From the NCBI GenBank assembly GCA_023444705.1, contig JAEXMB010000073.1, positions 1 to 34,756 of the forward strand: a stretch of DNA of 34,756 nucleotides. The letters are read 5' to 3'. This DNA is from Pseudomonadota bacterium. Lineage in GTDB: Bacteria; Pseudomonadota; Alphaproteobacteria; Micavibrionales; UBA2020. Of this stretch, positions 22,632 to 31,210 are shown piece by piece. The notes below the pieces were generated by a model. It was not told where the DNA came from. It saw only the letters and a list, made by a program, of their open reading frames with translations, and did no database searches. How positions within the stretch are numbered: the stretch's first letter is position 1; every line of letters begins with the position of its first letter. A program made the translations under genes and the position numbers.

Positions 22632-23409
22632 AAACAATCAGCAGCGCCCCCGCCAACATCATCGGCAGGCAGAGCAACTGTCCTAGGGTGAAGTATTGTG
22701 CGATCAGGCCGATTTGCGGATCGGGCTCGCGCACGAATTCGATCATGAAACGGCTGATGGCATAGCCGATCGTGAAGATGCCAAACAGCATGCCGGGCGC
22801 ACGGCGTATCTCGGGCCTGCGCGCGCACAGCCACAGTACGACAAACAGCACCAGACCTTCCAGAAAGGCCTCATACAGCTGGCTTGGGTGGCGCGGCAGG
22901 TCGCCGCTGTGCGGAAATATCATCGCCCAGGGTACATTCGTCACGCGGCCGAACAGCTCGCCGTTGATGAAGTTGGCGATACGGCCAAAGAACAGGCCGA
23001 TCGGCACCACGGTTGCGACCATGTCGCCCATCGCCAGCGGATTGAATTTATTGACGCGTGCATAGGTGATGCAGGCGACCGCAACCCCCAGCAAGCCGCC
23101 GTGGAATGACATGCCGCCCTCCCACAGGTGGAGGATGTGCGACGGGTTTTCAAGGTAGAACGGCAGGTTGTAAAACAGCACATAGCCCAGACGTCCGCCC
23201 AGGATGATGCCCAGCACGATCCACGGCAAAATGGTGTCGGCGTCCTGCGCATTGGGGCGGCGGCCGATGGCCTCGTCCTGACGGCCCAGCCACATGGCGT
23301 ATTTCCAGCCGCCGATGATGCCCGCCAGATAGGCCAGCGCGTACCAGCGGATCTGCAAGGGCCCGATGGCAAGGGCAACAGGGTCGATTTCAGGGAAAGT
23401 CAGGGCCAT
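22597..23409 (-). CDS. lgt: Phosphatidylglycerol-prolipoprotein diacylglyceryl transferase
   Basis: 270 residues, about seven membrane helices. It transfers diacylglycerol from phosphatidylglycerol to the lipobox cysteine of prolipoproteins in the inner membrane. Diagnostic blocks are IRWYALAYLAGI, LGGRLGYVLFYNLPFYLENP, WEGGMSFHGGLLG and the Lgt signature GRIANFINGELFGR, which contains the essential Arg and Glu, then HPSQLYEAFLEG. It is the first gene of a tightly overlapping run lgt-midA-pgeF and is divergent from ubiK. Substrates in this window include the lipoproteins at 3858 and 34185. Confidence 0.97.
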   Translation of the reverse strand: MALTFPEIDPVALAIGPLQIRWYALAYLAGIIGGWKYAMWLGRQDEAIGRRPNAQDADTILPWIVLGIILGGRLGYVLFYNLPFYLENPSHILHLWEGGMSFHGGLLGVAVACITYARVNKFNPLAMGDMVATVVPIGLFFGRIANFINGELFGRVTNVPWAMIFPHSGDLPRHPSQLYEAFLEGLVLFVVLWLCARRPEIRRAPGMLFGIFTIGYAISRFMIEFVREPDPQIGLIAQYFTLGQLLCLPMMLAGALLIVYARKHRPAAAA

Positions 23410-23512
23410 GTGGGGTGTCCGTTAATTTTATCTTTGTATTTTCAGACTATTACACAATAATCTTGCATGTGCCACCGCTGGCGTGATACACCATCCACAT
23501 TTAGAGGGTATT

Positions 23513-23830
23513 ATGAGAAGTAAAGACGGCAACCTGAAGTTCCTCGATGATCTGGCCCGCATGATGACGGGGGCGATGGGCTCCTTTCATGAAGTCCGCC
23601 AGCAGATCAAAGGGATGGTCCGCGAAGGTGTAGAGCAAGTCATGTCCGAACTCGACATGGTCACCCGCAGCGAATTCGAACGCGTCGAGGCCGTGGCCGA
23701 AAAAGCCCGGGCGCGCCAGCTTGAACTTGAAAAGCGTGTCGATGCACTCGAAACGGCGCTTGGCAAGAAAAAGCCCGCCGCCAAAGCCGCCGTTAAAAAG
23801 AAACCCGCCGCCAAGAAAAAGAAGAAGTGA
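23513..23830 (+). CDS. Accessory factor UbiK family protein (BMFP domain)
   Basis: 105 residues. The amphipathic N-terminus (LKFLDDLARMMTGAMGSFHEVRQQIKGMVREGVEQVMSELDMVTRSEFERVEAVAEKAR) and the following coiled coil match the BMFP/YqiC (UbiK) family, a membrane-associated accessory factor of aerobic ubiquinone synthesis in proteobacteria. The tail is a Lys/Ala/Pro low-complexity region of about 25 residues, probably a charged anchor. The ATG at 23513 follows AGAGGG at five bases. It is the first gene of a ubiK-ybjN-proC run with gaps of only 4-5 bases. Confidence 0.9.
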   Translation: MRSKDGNLKFLDDLARMMTGAMGSFHEVRQQIKGMVREGVEQVMSELDMVTRSEFERVEAVAEKARARQLELEKRVDALETALGKKKPAAKAAVKKKPAAKKKKK

Positions 23831-23834
23831 GAAC

Positions 23835-24353
23835 ATGGTTATGATGAGCGTCCCCTTCGACCTGCACCAGCATGATGACAGCGACCTGCTCGACCTGATC
23901 GAGGATCTGGCCGAAAGCCGCAAATGGCAATGCGTGCGCGAAGACGCGACCTTCCTGACCCTGACCGTCCCCGGCCAGAACGGCGTCAACTACGACATCT
24001 GCATGGAGTGGCAGGACGAATTCGCCTCCCTGCTCTTTGCCTGCTCGCTGCCGCTTGAAATCACCGACAAGAACTACGAAGCCGCCGCGCGCACGCTCGA
24101 GCAGATCAACCAGAACCTCTGGCTTGGCCACTTCGACCTTTCGAACAAGAACAAATACCCGACCTTCCGCTATACCTTCCTGTTCCGCCTGATCCCCGGT
24201 TCGATCGGCGTCGATATGGTCGCGGACGTGGTTGATGTCGCCGTTGCCGAATGCAACCGCTTCAACAGCACCTTCCAGATGGTGCAAAGCGGCGACGTGC
24301 GCCTGCAGGACAACCTGACCGCGGCGGTTTTCGAAACCGTCGGCGAAGCGTAA
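23835..24353 (+). CDS. YbjN domain-containing protein
   Basis: 172 residues with the YbjN (bacterial sensory-transduction-like) fold, related to type III secretion chaperones. Key stretches are WQCVREDATFLTLTVPGQNGVNYDICMEWQDEFASLLFACSLPLEI and FDLSNKNKYPTFRYTFLFRL, typical of the alphaproteobacterial family. Its molecular role is unknown. It begins four bases after ubiK and is followed five bases later by proC, an arrangement conserved in many alphaproteobacteria. The ATG at 23835 is close to two alternatives (23841 and 23844). Confidence 0.88.
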   Translation: MVMMSVPFDLHQHDDSDLLDLIEDLAESRKWQCVREDATFLTLTVPGQNGVNYDICMEWQDEFASLLFACSLPLEITDKNYEAAARTLEQINQNLWLGHFDLSNKNKYPTFRYTFLFRLIPGSIGVDMVADVVDVAVAECNRFNSTFQMVQSGDVRLQDNLTAAVFETVGEA

Positions 24354-24358
24354 TTTCC

Positions 24359-25132
24359 ATGCGCGTGCTGCTGGTCGGCGCCGGCAAGATGGGCAGCGCA
24401 ATGCTGCGCCGCTGGCATGACCTGCGCATTGCCGACGACATTCTGGTCATCGACACCGCGCGCAACCTGAAATCCCCCGCCGATCTTCCTGCCGACTTCG
24501 TGCCCGAGGTCATCGTCTTTGCGGTCAAGCCGCAAACCCTGCCCGACATCCTGCCGCAATACCGCCGCTTTACCGATGCGGGCGCGCTTGTGGTGTCCAT
24601 CGCCGCCGGACGCACAACCGCATTCTTTCACAATCACCTGGGCGAAAACGCCGCCGTCGTGCGCTGCATGCCCAATACCCCTGCCAGTATTGGCGAAGGC
24701 ATTACCGGCGTCTATGCCCCGGCCAATGTCAGTGCGGTTCAGCGCGACATTGCGCTCGCACTGCTCTCGCCCGTGGGCGAAGTCGTCTGGGTCGATGATG
24801 AAGACTTGCTCGATGCCGTCACCGCGCTGTCAGGCAGCGGGCCTGCCTATGTCTTTTTGATGATCGAAGCGATGGCGGCGGCGGGTGAACACCTTGGGTT
24901 GAGCGCCGAAACCGCCATGAAGCTGGCGCGCCAGACGGTAATCGGCGCCGGCGCGCTGGCACAGGCCGAACCGCAAAACAGCGCGCGCATCTTGCGTGAA
25001 TCCGTTACCAGCCCCAATGGCACCACGGCGGCGGCGCTGTCCGTGCTGATGAAAGACGGCGCTGGCCTTAAAGAGCTGATGCAAAAAGCACTTCGCGCGG
25101 CCAATGACCGCGCGAAGGAATTGAATAGCTGA
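24359..25132 (+). CDS. proC: Pyrroline-5-carboxylate reductase
   Basis: 257 residues. It reduces 1-pyrroline-5-carboxylate to L-proline with NAD(P)H. The Rossmann GxGxMG element is LLVGAGKMGSAML at the N-terminus. CMPNTPASIGEGITG is the substrate-side signature and ALSGSGPAYVFLMIEAM and RESVTSPNGTTAAALSVL complete the ProC signature; Asn replaces one Gly in the usual SPGGTT, a mild variant. The length is normal. The ATG at 24359 lies just after the ybjN stop. Confidence 0.95.
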   Translation: MRVLLVGAGKMGSAMLRRWHDLRIADDILVIDTARNLKSPADLPADFVPEVIVFAVKPQTLPDILPQYRRFTDAGALVVSIAAGRTTAFFHNHLGENAAVVRCMPNTPASIGEGITGVYAPANVSAVQRDIALALLSPVGEVVWVDDEDLLDAVTALSGSGPAYVFLMIEAMAAAGEHLGLSAETAMKLARQTVIGAGALAQAEPQNSARILRESVTSPNGTTAAALSVLMKDGAGLKELMQKALRAANDRAKELNS

Positions 25133-25147
25133 TTTTTACTTTATATC

Positions 25148-25645
25148 TTAGCGTTTTTGGCAGGTCACGGTCAGCGTGCGCTTGCCGTCGGCGCCGGTCA
25201 CGATTTGCTCGACGCGGTTTTCGTTGGCTGCACAGTTAAACGTTGCGGATTGAGTGCCGCGCTCGGCCTGCTGCGCTGTGTTATTATTGCTAACACCCTG
25301 AACCGATGCAGCCACCAGTACGGCAGCGCTTAGCGCGGCGCTAACGCCTGTACCGACCGCAAAGCCGCGATCTGCCGCTTTGTCGCTTTCCTGCATGCGC
25401 GCACCGGCAAAGATGGTGATGATGCCGACGAATAGCTCGGCCATTGGAGCCAGAACAAACTGGGTGACGGCCAGCACACCTGCAGTAGCCAGACCGGCGG
25501 TTGCAGCTGCTGCGATCACAACGGGTGCCGTTGCGGCGGCAAAGCCACCAGCCAGAAGTGCGGCGCCACCGCCAAACACTGCGGCTGCGCCCGTGCAAAT
25601 ACCGATGCTTGCGGCGAAATTCTTGAGAAAGCTTGCTTTTGCCAT
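25148..25645 (-). CDS. Hypothetical membrane protein with Cys-pair tail
   Basis: 165 residues, not recognised. Residues 8-80 are Ala/Gly-rich and hydrophobic, forming two or three membrane segments (SIGICTGAAAVFGGGAALLAGGF, APVVIAAAATAGLATAGVLA, FVLAPMAELFVGIITIFAGA). Another hydrophobic segment covers about 98-117. The last 45 residues are polar with Cys in FNCAANENR and in TVTCQKR, placed to form a disulfide if periplasmic. The ATG follows GAGGAT. It has its own promoter and is convergent with proC, whose stop is 15 bases away. Confidence 0.7.
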   Translation of the reverse strand: MAKASFLKNFAASIGICTGAAAVFGGGAALLAGGFAAATAPVVIAAAATAGLATAGVLAVTQFVLAPMAELFVGIITIFAGARMQESDKAADRGFAVGTGVSAALSAAVLVAASVQGVSNNNTAQQAERGTQSATFNCAANENRVEQIVTGADGKRTLTVTCQKR

Positions 25646-25681
25646 GACTTGAAATCCTCTGCTTCATTTGAAAACAGAGGC

Positions 25682-25709
25682 AGTCTAGCGTGATTAATAT
25701 TTATGTCAA
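25682..25709 (-). promoter_or_regulatory. Promoter of the 25148-25645 membrane protein
   Basis: A perfect TTGACA (25704-25709) and TAGACT (25682-25687) are 16 bases apart on the minus strand, with an AT-rich upstream stretch (25690-25730). Transcription would begin near 25675. The leader contains the inverted repeat CCTCTG/CAGAGG (25654-25678). Confidence 0.55.
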
Positions 25710-25733
25710 TATGTATATATTAAGTTAAATCAG

Positions 25734-26135
25734 TTACTTGCGATCTTTGCCAAGTCCGCTTTTTTTGGCCAGATGGCTGCGTTTCTCAGCATAATTCGGC
25801 GCCACCATCGGATAATCCGCAGGCAGGCCCCACTTTTCGCGATAGGCTTCGGGCGTGAGGTCGTAAGTGGCCTTGAGATAGCGTTTAAGCATTTTCATCT
25901 TTTTGCCATCTTCAAGGCAAATGATGTAATCGGGCATGACCGATTTGCTGATGGGCACTGCAGGTTCGCGCGATGGCGTTGCAAGCGCAAGACTGCCGCC
26001 GGACAGCTTGGCCAGCGTCTCATGCACCTGACGGATCAGCCCCGGCAGATCGTTGACGGTATGGTGGCTGGCATAGCCCGCGACGATCTTGGCGGTATGC
26101 GCGATCAAATCCTGATGCTTGTCGTGCTTGTCCAT
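25734..26135 (-). CDS. MucR/Ros-family transcriptional regulator with non-canonical zinc finger
   Basis: 133 residues. The region CLEDGKKMKMLKRYLKATYDLTPEAYREKWGLPADYPMVAPNYAEKRSHLAKK is the Ros/MucR DNA-binding domain. C73 is kept, but the second ligand is D76 (CxxD), the usual His in KRHL is Y86 and the following His is missing (T90), so canonical zinc coordination is absent. Zinc-less Ros homologues are known in Mesorhizobium. Such proteins regulate envelope, motility and virulence genes and bind AT-rich DNA. I chose the ATG at 26135, nine bases after GAGGG; the ATG at 26144 overlaps the tsaB stop as ATGA. Confidence 0.88.
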   Translation of the reverse strand: MDKHDKHQDLIAHTAKIVAGYASHHTVNDLPGLIRQVHETLAKLSGGSLALATPSREPAVPISKSVMPDYIICLEDGKKMKMLKRYLKATYDLTPEAYREKWGLPADYPMVAPNYAEKRSHLAKKSGLGKDRK

Positions 26136-26140
26136 GTGTC

Positions 26141-26812
26141 TCATCCCTCTTTTTGCAGGGTTCTGTTGGCGCGGCCAAACGAAACATCGGCCTCACGCAG
26201 ATAAAACGGGAGCGCTTCGCCGCATAGCTCGGGGCGCATCAGCGCCAGTTGCGCAAGGTCACGCGCATTGGGCAGTGCGTCGCTGACAATCGCCTGCGGC
26301 AGCAAAGCCGCCATCTTGGCGGCTGCATCGCCCATCAGGGTTACGGCGTTGCCGCTGATGCCTTTGCTGGCCAGCATCTCCGCGCAAGCAGATGGTGTGA
26401 CGTTAAAGGGGGCTGCATCATCGCACTTGAAATAAAGCTCGTCGCGCCACGATTCCATCACGACAAGCCGGTGCGGTGTTTCTATCGCAACGGTGCTGTA
26501 GAGGTCAAAACTCGTCGCACCTTTCAGCGCCACGCCGCTGGCCAGCGAAAAACCGCGCATGGCCGCAAGGCCGATACGAATACCGGTGAAACTGCCTGGC
26601 CCCGTCACCGCAACCATGAGGTCGAGGTCGCCGAATTCCAGACTGTTTTGCTTCAGGCCTTCGGCAATGCCATGCAACAGAAAGTTGCCCTGATCGCGCG
26701 GCTCTGCGATGTCGGCCAGCATCAGGTCGCGCGTGATGCCACGCGCCGCCTCGCCTTCGACCAGGGCGATCGACAGGCGGGCGGCAGCGGTATTGACGGC
26801 AAGCAGGCGCAT
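26141..26812 (-). CDS. tsaB: tRNA threonylcarbamoyladenosine biosynthesis protein TsaB
   Basis: 223 residues of the Kae1/TsaD ASKHA-like fold. MRLLAVNTAAARLSIALVEGE forms the first nucleotide-binding strand, and VAVTGPGSFTGIRIGLAAMRGFSLA is the diagnostic TsaB block. With TsaC, TsaD and TsaE it makes t6A37 in ANN-decoding tRNAs; none of those partners are in this window. It begins eight bases after the nitroreductase gene and is followed at once by mucR, so a three-gene operon is likely. Confidence 0.94.
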   Translation of the reverse strand: MRLLAVNTAAARLSIALVEGEAARGITRDLMLADIAEPRDQGNFLLHGIAEGLKQNSLEFGDLDLMVAVTGPGSFTGIRIGLAAMRGFSLASGVALKGATSFDLYSTVAIETPHRLVVMESWRDELYFKCDDAAPFNVTPSACAEMLASKGISGNAVTLMGDAAAKMAALLPQAIVSDALPNARDLAQLALMRPELCGEALPFYLREADVSFGRANRTLQKEG

Positions 26813-26820
26813 ATCAGGCG

Positions 26821-27414
26821 TCAGACGATCTTGCAGACGTCATCAAAGGCAAAGCGCGGCGAGCGCGGGAAGTCCTTGCTGTGATCGCCATAGCCAAGGT
26901 TGCAAATAAAGTTCGACTTGAACGACGTGCCGGCAAAAAACGTTTCGTCGAGCTTGTCGTTGTTAAAGCCCGACATCGGCCCGCACGACAGGCCGAACCC
27001 GCGCGCGACGATCATGAAATATGCCGCCTGCAGGGTTGCGTTGCGAAAGGCCGTGCGCTCGATCAGGGGCTGGTTGCCCTCAAACCATGCGCGCGCATCT
27101 GTGTGGGGGAACAGGAATTTCATATGTTCGTAGAACTTCATGTCCTGCGCGAACAGCGCGGTCACGGGGGCCTTCATCGTCTTGTCGACGTTGCCCTGGT
27201 CAAGACAGGGCCGCAATTTTTCCTTGGCGTCCTTGGACTGCACGAAGACGATGCGCAAAGGGCAGCAATTGGCACTGGTGGGGCCAAAGCGCATGACATC
27301 GTGGATTTGTTGCAACAGGGTGTTATCTACGGGCTTGTCCAGCCAGTGATTTGCCGTGCGCGCGTCGCGAAAAAGCTGGTCGAACGACGCATCTGGGATT
27401 ATAGTGTTGCTCAT
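26821..27414 (-). CDS. Nitroreductase-family malonic semialdehyde reductase-like protein
   Basis: 197 residues. MRFGPTSANCCPLRIVFV, the segment LFPHTDARAWFEGN and LQAAYFMIVARGFGLSCGPMSGFN match the RutE/HadB-type group of FMN-dependent nitroreductases, which reduce malonic semialdehyde to 3-hydroxypropanoate in pyrimidine degradation. No other rut gene is here, so the physiological substrate is uncertain. The ATG at 27414 follows GGAGT with suitable spacing. It heads the operon with tsaB and mucR and is divergent, with 41 bp between, from the polysaccharide-deacetylase-like gene. Confidence 0.83.
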   Translation of the reverse strand: MSNTIIPDASFDQLFRDARTANHWLDKPVDNTLLQQIHDVMRFGPTSANCCPLRIVFVQSKDAKEKLRPCLDQGNVDKTMKAPVTALFAQDMKFYEHMKFLFPHTDARAWFEGNQPLIERTAFRNATLQAAYFMIVARGFGLSCGPMSGFNNDKLDETFFAGTSFKSNFICNLGYGDHSKDFPRSPRFAFDDVCKIV

Positions 27415-27455
27415 CCGGATACTCCTGTTTACTCACGTGTTGCAACGAAATATTT

Positions 27456-28598
27456 ATGCCGAGTGAATATACACGCATATTGATTGCTTTCCAACCTGCC
27501 CAATACTTGTACAGGCAGCTATTTTTTCTTGCGTGTTTTGTTGTTTCGTTAAATGCAATGCCCGCACAGGCCGCGGAAATCCCTTCCGACGCTTCTGCCG
27601 CCGTGATTTATGCCTATCAGCGCATCGGCGAGGACAGCATGCCCCATGCCAGCCTGTCGGCGGAGCAGTTCAGCGCGCAAATGGCCGAGCTCAAGCGCGG
27701 CAATTATGTCGTCAAGCCGTTGTCCGAAGTGGTCGCAGCCCTGCGCGCGGGGCAAGCCTTGCCGCGCAACACGGTGGCCATCACCTTTGACGGCGCCTAT
27801 CGCTCCACGCTTGAAAAGGCGATCCCCCTGCTCGATCAGGAAGGTTATCCCTATACCGTCTTTTTCAGCAGCGAAAACATCGACGCCAATGCCGCCAGCA
27901 GCATGACATGGAGCGACCTGCGCGCCCTGTCGAAGAAAAAGAACGCCGAACTTGGCATCATGCCCGCCTATTATGCCCATATGGTCGGCAACACGATGCC
28001 CGCCAACGTGGCTTCGATCAACAAGGCGCTGGGCCGCTACCGCGAGGAAATTGGCGGCCAGCCCGCCTATTTCGCATGGCCTTACGGCGAATACAGCACC
28101 GCACTGAAAAACAAGCTGGCGGAATATCCTTTCGCGGCGGCGCTGACCTATCATGCGGGTGTTGCCCATGCAAAATCAGACATGATGGCCCTGCCGCGCT
28201 TTATCATGAATGATCTGGTGGGCGAGATCGAGCGTTTCAAGCAAACCGCCAGCGCCCTGCCCCTGCCCGTCAGCGACGTGTCGCCCGAAGACCCTGTGCT
28301 GAAGACCAACCCTCCGATGATCGGCTTTACCGTTACGCCTGAAATCAAATCTTTGGCGAAACTGGCCTGCTTTATTTCCAGCCAGGGCAAGATCAAGGTC
28401 AGCCGCGTTGCGGGCAATCGCGTCGAGCTGCGCCCCGAAACACCCTTTAGCGACCGTCGCACGCGCATCAATTGCACCCTGCCCGACGACCTTGAAATCC
28501 CGGGCGAGGATACGCACTGGCGCTGGCTCGGCTTTGTCTACGTCGATCCGGAATATGGCGACGAAGTACAGGTTACCGATACCTCAGGGTTTGAATAA
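27456..28598 (+). CDS. Polysaccharide-deacetylase-like protein lacking metal ligands
   Basis: 380 residues. A signal-like segment at about 19-41 (FFLACFVVSLNAMPAQA followed by AE) suggests periplasmic export. Residues about 50-250 follow the NodB/CE4 deacetylase fold: AVIYAYQRIGED, AITFDGAYRST, FAWPYGEYS and LPRF. The metal site is degenerate: the DD pair is D112-G113, and the HxxSH-type box is G167-IMPAYYAHM with Met169 and Tyr173 where His is expected. A C-terminal domain of about 110 residues with two Cys follows, as in alphaproteobacterial relatives. It is probably a non-catalytic sugar-binding or regulatory protein, which is inference. The start at 27456 has no clear ribosome site and later alternatives exist. 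Confidence 0.8.
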   Translation: MPSEYTRILIAFQPAQYLYRQLFFLACFVVSLNAMPAQAAEIPSDASAAVIYAYQRIGEDSMPHASLSAEQFSAQMAELKRGNYVVKPLSEVVAALRAGQALPRNTVAITFDGAYRSTLEKAIPLLDQEGYPYTVFFSSENIDANAASSMTWSDLRALSKKKNAELGIMPAYYAHMVGNTMPANVASINKALGRYREEIGGQPAYFAWPYGEYSTALKNKLAEYPFAAALTYHAGVAHAKSDMMALPRFIMNDLVGEIERFKQTASALPLPVSDVSPEDPVLKTNPPMIGFTVTPEIKSLAKLACFISSQGKIKVSRVAGNRVELRPETPFSDRRTRINCTLPDDLEIPGEDTHWRWLGFVYVDPEYGDEVQVTDTSGFE

Positions 28599-28600
28599 AG

Positions 28601-28628
28601 AAAAAGGCCGGTTGAAACCGGCCTTTTT
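28601..28628. terminator. Bidirectional intrinsic terminator
   Basis: AAGGCCGGTT and AACCGGCCTT arms pair around a short GA centre, flanked by A5 on the left and T5 on the right, so it can terminate transcription in both directions. It sits between the stop of the deacetylase-like gene and the stop of secF, two convergent genes. Confidence 0.9.
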
Positions 28629-28649
28629 GCTTGAGCGTACCGCGCAACC

Positions 28650-29573
28650 TCAGGGTCTTGCAGCTGCCGTCTCGGCGGCCTGCGGCGCGCGCGGCAGGTC
28701 AAGGTACATCAGCACGGGGGCTGCGATATAGATCGACGAATAGACCCCGATGAAGATACCGACCAGTAGCGCCAGCGTGAAGCTCTGGATCACGGCACCG
28801 CCAAAGATCGCCAGCGCCAGCAACGCCAGAATGGTCGTGACGCCGGTCAGGATGGTGCGCGACAGCGTTTCGTTAACCGACAGGTTGAGCAGTTCGCGCA
28901 ACGGCATCTTGCGGTATTTGCGCAGCAGTTCGCGGATACGGTCAAAGACGACGATGGTGTCGTTGATCGAATAACCCGCCACCATCAGCACCGCCGCGAC
29001 CGTCGACAGGTCGAATTCCAGCCCCGTCACGATAAAGAACAGCACGGTCGCAAAAACGTCGTGGATCAGCGACAGCAGGCTGGTCACGCCAAATTGCCAT
29101 TCAAAACGCGCCCAGACATAAATCATGATGCCCAGCATCGAAAAGCCAAACGACATCAGGCCGGTCTTGATCAGCTCCTTGCCCACTTGCGGGCCGACAT
29201 ACTCCACGCGGCGGAAATCAACGTCGCCGCCAAGCTTGTCGTTGATGTCACGCTGGATAGCTTTTTGCGCATCGGCGGTGGCTTCGGCGCGCGGGATTTT
29301 GATCATGATCTCGTCGGTGCCGAATTCCTGAATGGAGGGCGTGCCCTCGCTGATGTCGCTGAGGTGTTCGCGGATCTGCTCGATCGCCATGCCCTTCGGC
29401 TTGCCGATCTCAAGCATGATGCCGCCGGTGAAGTCGATGCCAAGGTTGAGCCCCTTGGTGAACAGCAGAATGATGGTCAGCACCATCATCGCCGCCGACA
29501 GCCCAAGGCAGAACTTGTGCGGCTTCATAAAGTCGATGTTGGTGTTGTCTTTCATCAGTTTGAGCAATTTCAT
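28650..29573 (-). CDS. secF: Protein translocase subunit SecF
   Basis: 307 residues, six membrane helices. GLNLGIDFTGGIMLEI in the first periplasmic region and VAGYSINDTIVVFDRIRELLRKYR in the helix-4 signature are SecF hallmarks. With SecD and YajC it uses the proton gradient to pull secreted proteins across SecYEG. The start is the ATG at 29573; the frame extends upstream without support. It is the third gene of yajC-secD-secF and ends at the bidirectional terminator. Confidence 0.97.
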   Translation of the reverse strand: MKLLKLMKDNTNIDFMKPHKFCLGLSAAMMVLTIILLFTKGLNLGIDFTGGIMLEIGKPKGMAIEQIREHLSDISEGTPSIQEFGTDEIMIKIPRAEATADAQKAIQRDINDKLGGDVDFRRVEYVGPQVGKELIKTGLMSFGFSMLGIMIYVWARFEWQFGVTSLLSLIHDVFATVLFFIVTGLEFDLSTVAAVLMVAGYSINDTIVVFDRIRELLRKYRKMPLRELLNLSVNETLSRTILTGVTTILALLALAIFGGAVIQSFTLALLVGIFIGVYSSIYIAAPVLMYLDLPRAPQAAETAAARP

Positions 29574-29605
29574 GGCGGTCAGCCCTCGTCTCTGCGTCTG
29601 GATGA

Positions 29606-31159
29606 TTAAAGGTTCAGCGTGGTCGGGCGGCGGGTGCGCAGCCATGCGATCACCATCATGCGGGTCACGATCGTCGCGGTGAAGATCGAGGTGATGATCC
29701 CGATCGACATCGACACGGCAAAACCCTTGACGGGACCTGTACCGAACGAGAACAGCATCAACGCCACCACCAGCGAGGTCAGCTGGGAGTCGATAATAGT
29801 GTTCAACGCCAGCTGAAAGCCCTTGTCGATGGCGGAAATGACGCTGCGGCCATTGCGCAGTTCTTCACGGATACGCTCGTAGATCAGGACGTTGGCGTCA
29901 ACCGCCATACCCATCGTCAAAACGATACCTGCGATACCGGGCAGCGTCAGGGTCGCCTGCATAATGCTCATGATCGCAAAGATCAGGATGATGTTGATAA
30001 ACAGCGCGATCGAGGCAAAGACGCCAAACAGTCCGTAAGTCAGGAACGCAAAGACGAAGACAAAGGCGAAGGCGACAATTGACGCCTTTTTGCCAGATGC
30101 CACTGAATCCGAGCCAAGTGAAGGGCCGACACTGCGCTCCTCCACCACGTTCAGCGGCGCGGGCAGCGCACCGGCGCGCAGCAGGAGTGACAGGTCTGCG
30201 GCTTCCTTGACGGTAAAACCGCCCGAAATCTCCCCGCTGCCACCACAGATGGCGTCACGGATCACAGGGGCGCTGATGACCTCCCCATCGAGAACGATGG
30301 CAAAAGGCTTACCGATGTTGTCACGGGTAACGTCGCAGAAGCGGCGCGCGCCAAGGGCATTGAAGCGGAAGGTTACAACGGGCGCATTCTGGTTGAATGC
30401 CGCCTGACTGTCGGTCAGCATATCACCTGTAATCAGGGCGCGTTTCTTGACGATGATATTGCCCGTGCCCTCGTGCATGGGCAGGCTGCGCGACGCGGGG
30501 CCCGGACGAGCCGATTCAAGATCGACCAGATGGAACGACAGTTTCGCGGTCTTGCCCAGCAGGTCCTTGATGCGGCCGGGATCGTCCACGCCGGGCAGTT
30601 GCAATACGATGCGGTCGGCCCCCTGACGCTGGATCACAGGTTCGCGCGTGCCGGTTTCATCAACGCGGCGGCGCACGATTTCGATCGACTGGTTGACGAC
30701 CTGCGTGCGGATGTCGTTCAACGCCTTCTCGCCCAGCACCACGGTTGCCTTACCGGTTTTATCGTCGATGGCGATGTCGGCGTTAGGGTCAAGTCCGCGC
30801 AGGATCTTGTAGGCGGCACTGCGGTCGCGTGCGACCTCGTTCAGGGTAACGGTCAGGCCTTCGCGGTTGGACGACAGGTTGCTGTAGGCGATGCCGGCCT
30901 TGCGCATTTCGCTGCGCGCGGCGTCGGTCAGCGCATCCAGACGGTCAGCCATGACAGCCTTGAGGTCGACTTCCAGCAACAGGTGCGAGCCGCCCTGCAA
31001 GTCAAGGCCGAGGTTGATCGACTTGTGCGGCGCCCACGGCACGCTGGCCGCGATCTTGTCGCGCAGCTCGGCCGACATCAGGTTGGGCGTGGCATAAATA
31101 ATGCCAAGCGCGACCAGAACCAGCGACAGCACGATTTTCCACTTGGGAATATTCAACAT
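29606..31159 (-). CDS. secD: Protein translocase subunit SecD
   Basis: 517 residues. TM1 is followed by GLDLQGGSHLLLEVDLKAV, the large periplasmic P1 domain, ERSVGPSLGSDSV before TM2 and GMAVDANVLIYERIREELRNG in the TM4 region with the conserved Asp/Arg of the proton path. The length is typical of the alphaproteobacterial form. It is 32 bases upstream of secF and 51 bases after yajC, in one operon. Confidence 0.97.
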   Translation of the reverse strand: MLNIPKWKIVLSLVLVALGIIYATPNLMSAELRDKIAASVPWAPHKSINLGLDLQGGSHLLLEVDLKAVMADRLDALTDAARSEMRKAGIAYSNLSSNREGLTVTLNEVARDRSAAYKILRGLDPNADIAIDDKTGKATVVLGEKALNDIRTQVVNQSIEIVRRRVDETGTREPVIQRQGADRIVLQLPGVDDPGRIKDLLGKTAKLSFHLVDLESARPGPASRSLPMHEGTGNIIVKKRALITGDMLTDSQAAFNQNAPVVTFRFNALGARRFCDVTRDNIGKPFAIVLDGEVISAPVIRDAICGGSGEISGGFTVKEAADLSLLLRAGALPAPLNVVEERSVGPSLGSDSVASGKKASIVAFAFVFVFAFLTYGLFGVFASIALFINIILIFAIMSIMQATLTLPGIAGIVLTMGMAVDANVLIYERIREELRNGRSVISAIDKGFQLALNTIIDSQLTSLVVALMLFSFGTGPVKGFAVSMSIGIITSIFTATIVTRMMVIAWLRTRRPTTLNL

Positions 31160-31210
31160 GGCAAAGACCTGTTTTCAGGGTGGATGATTGCGGTAACGAA
31201 GCGCGTGCGC

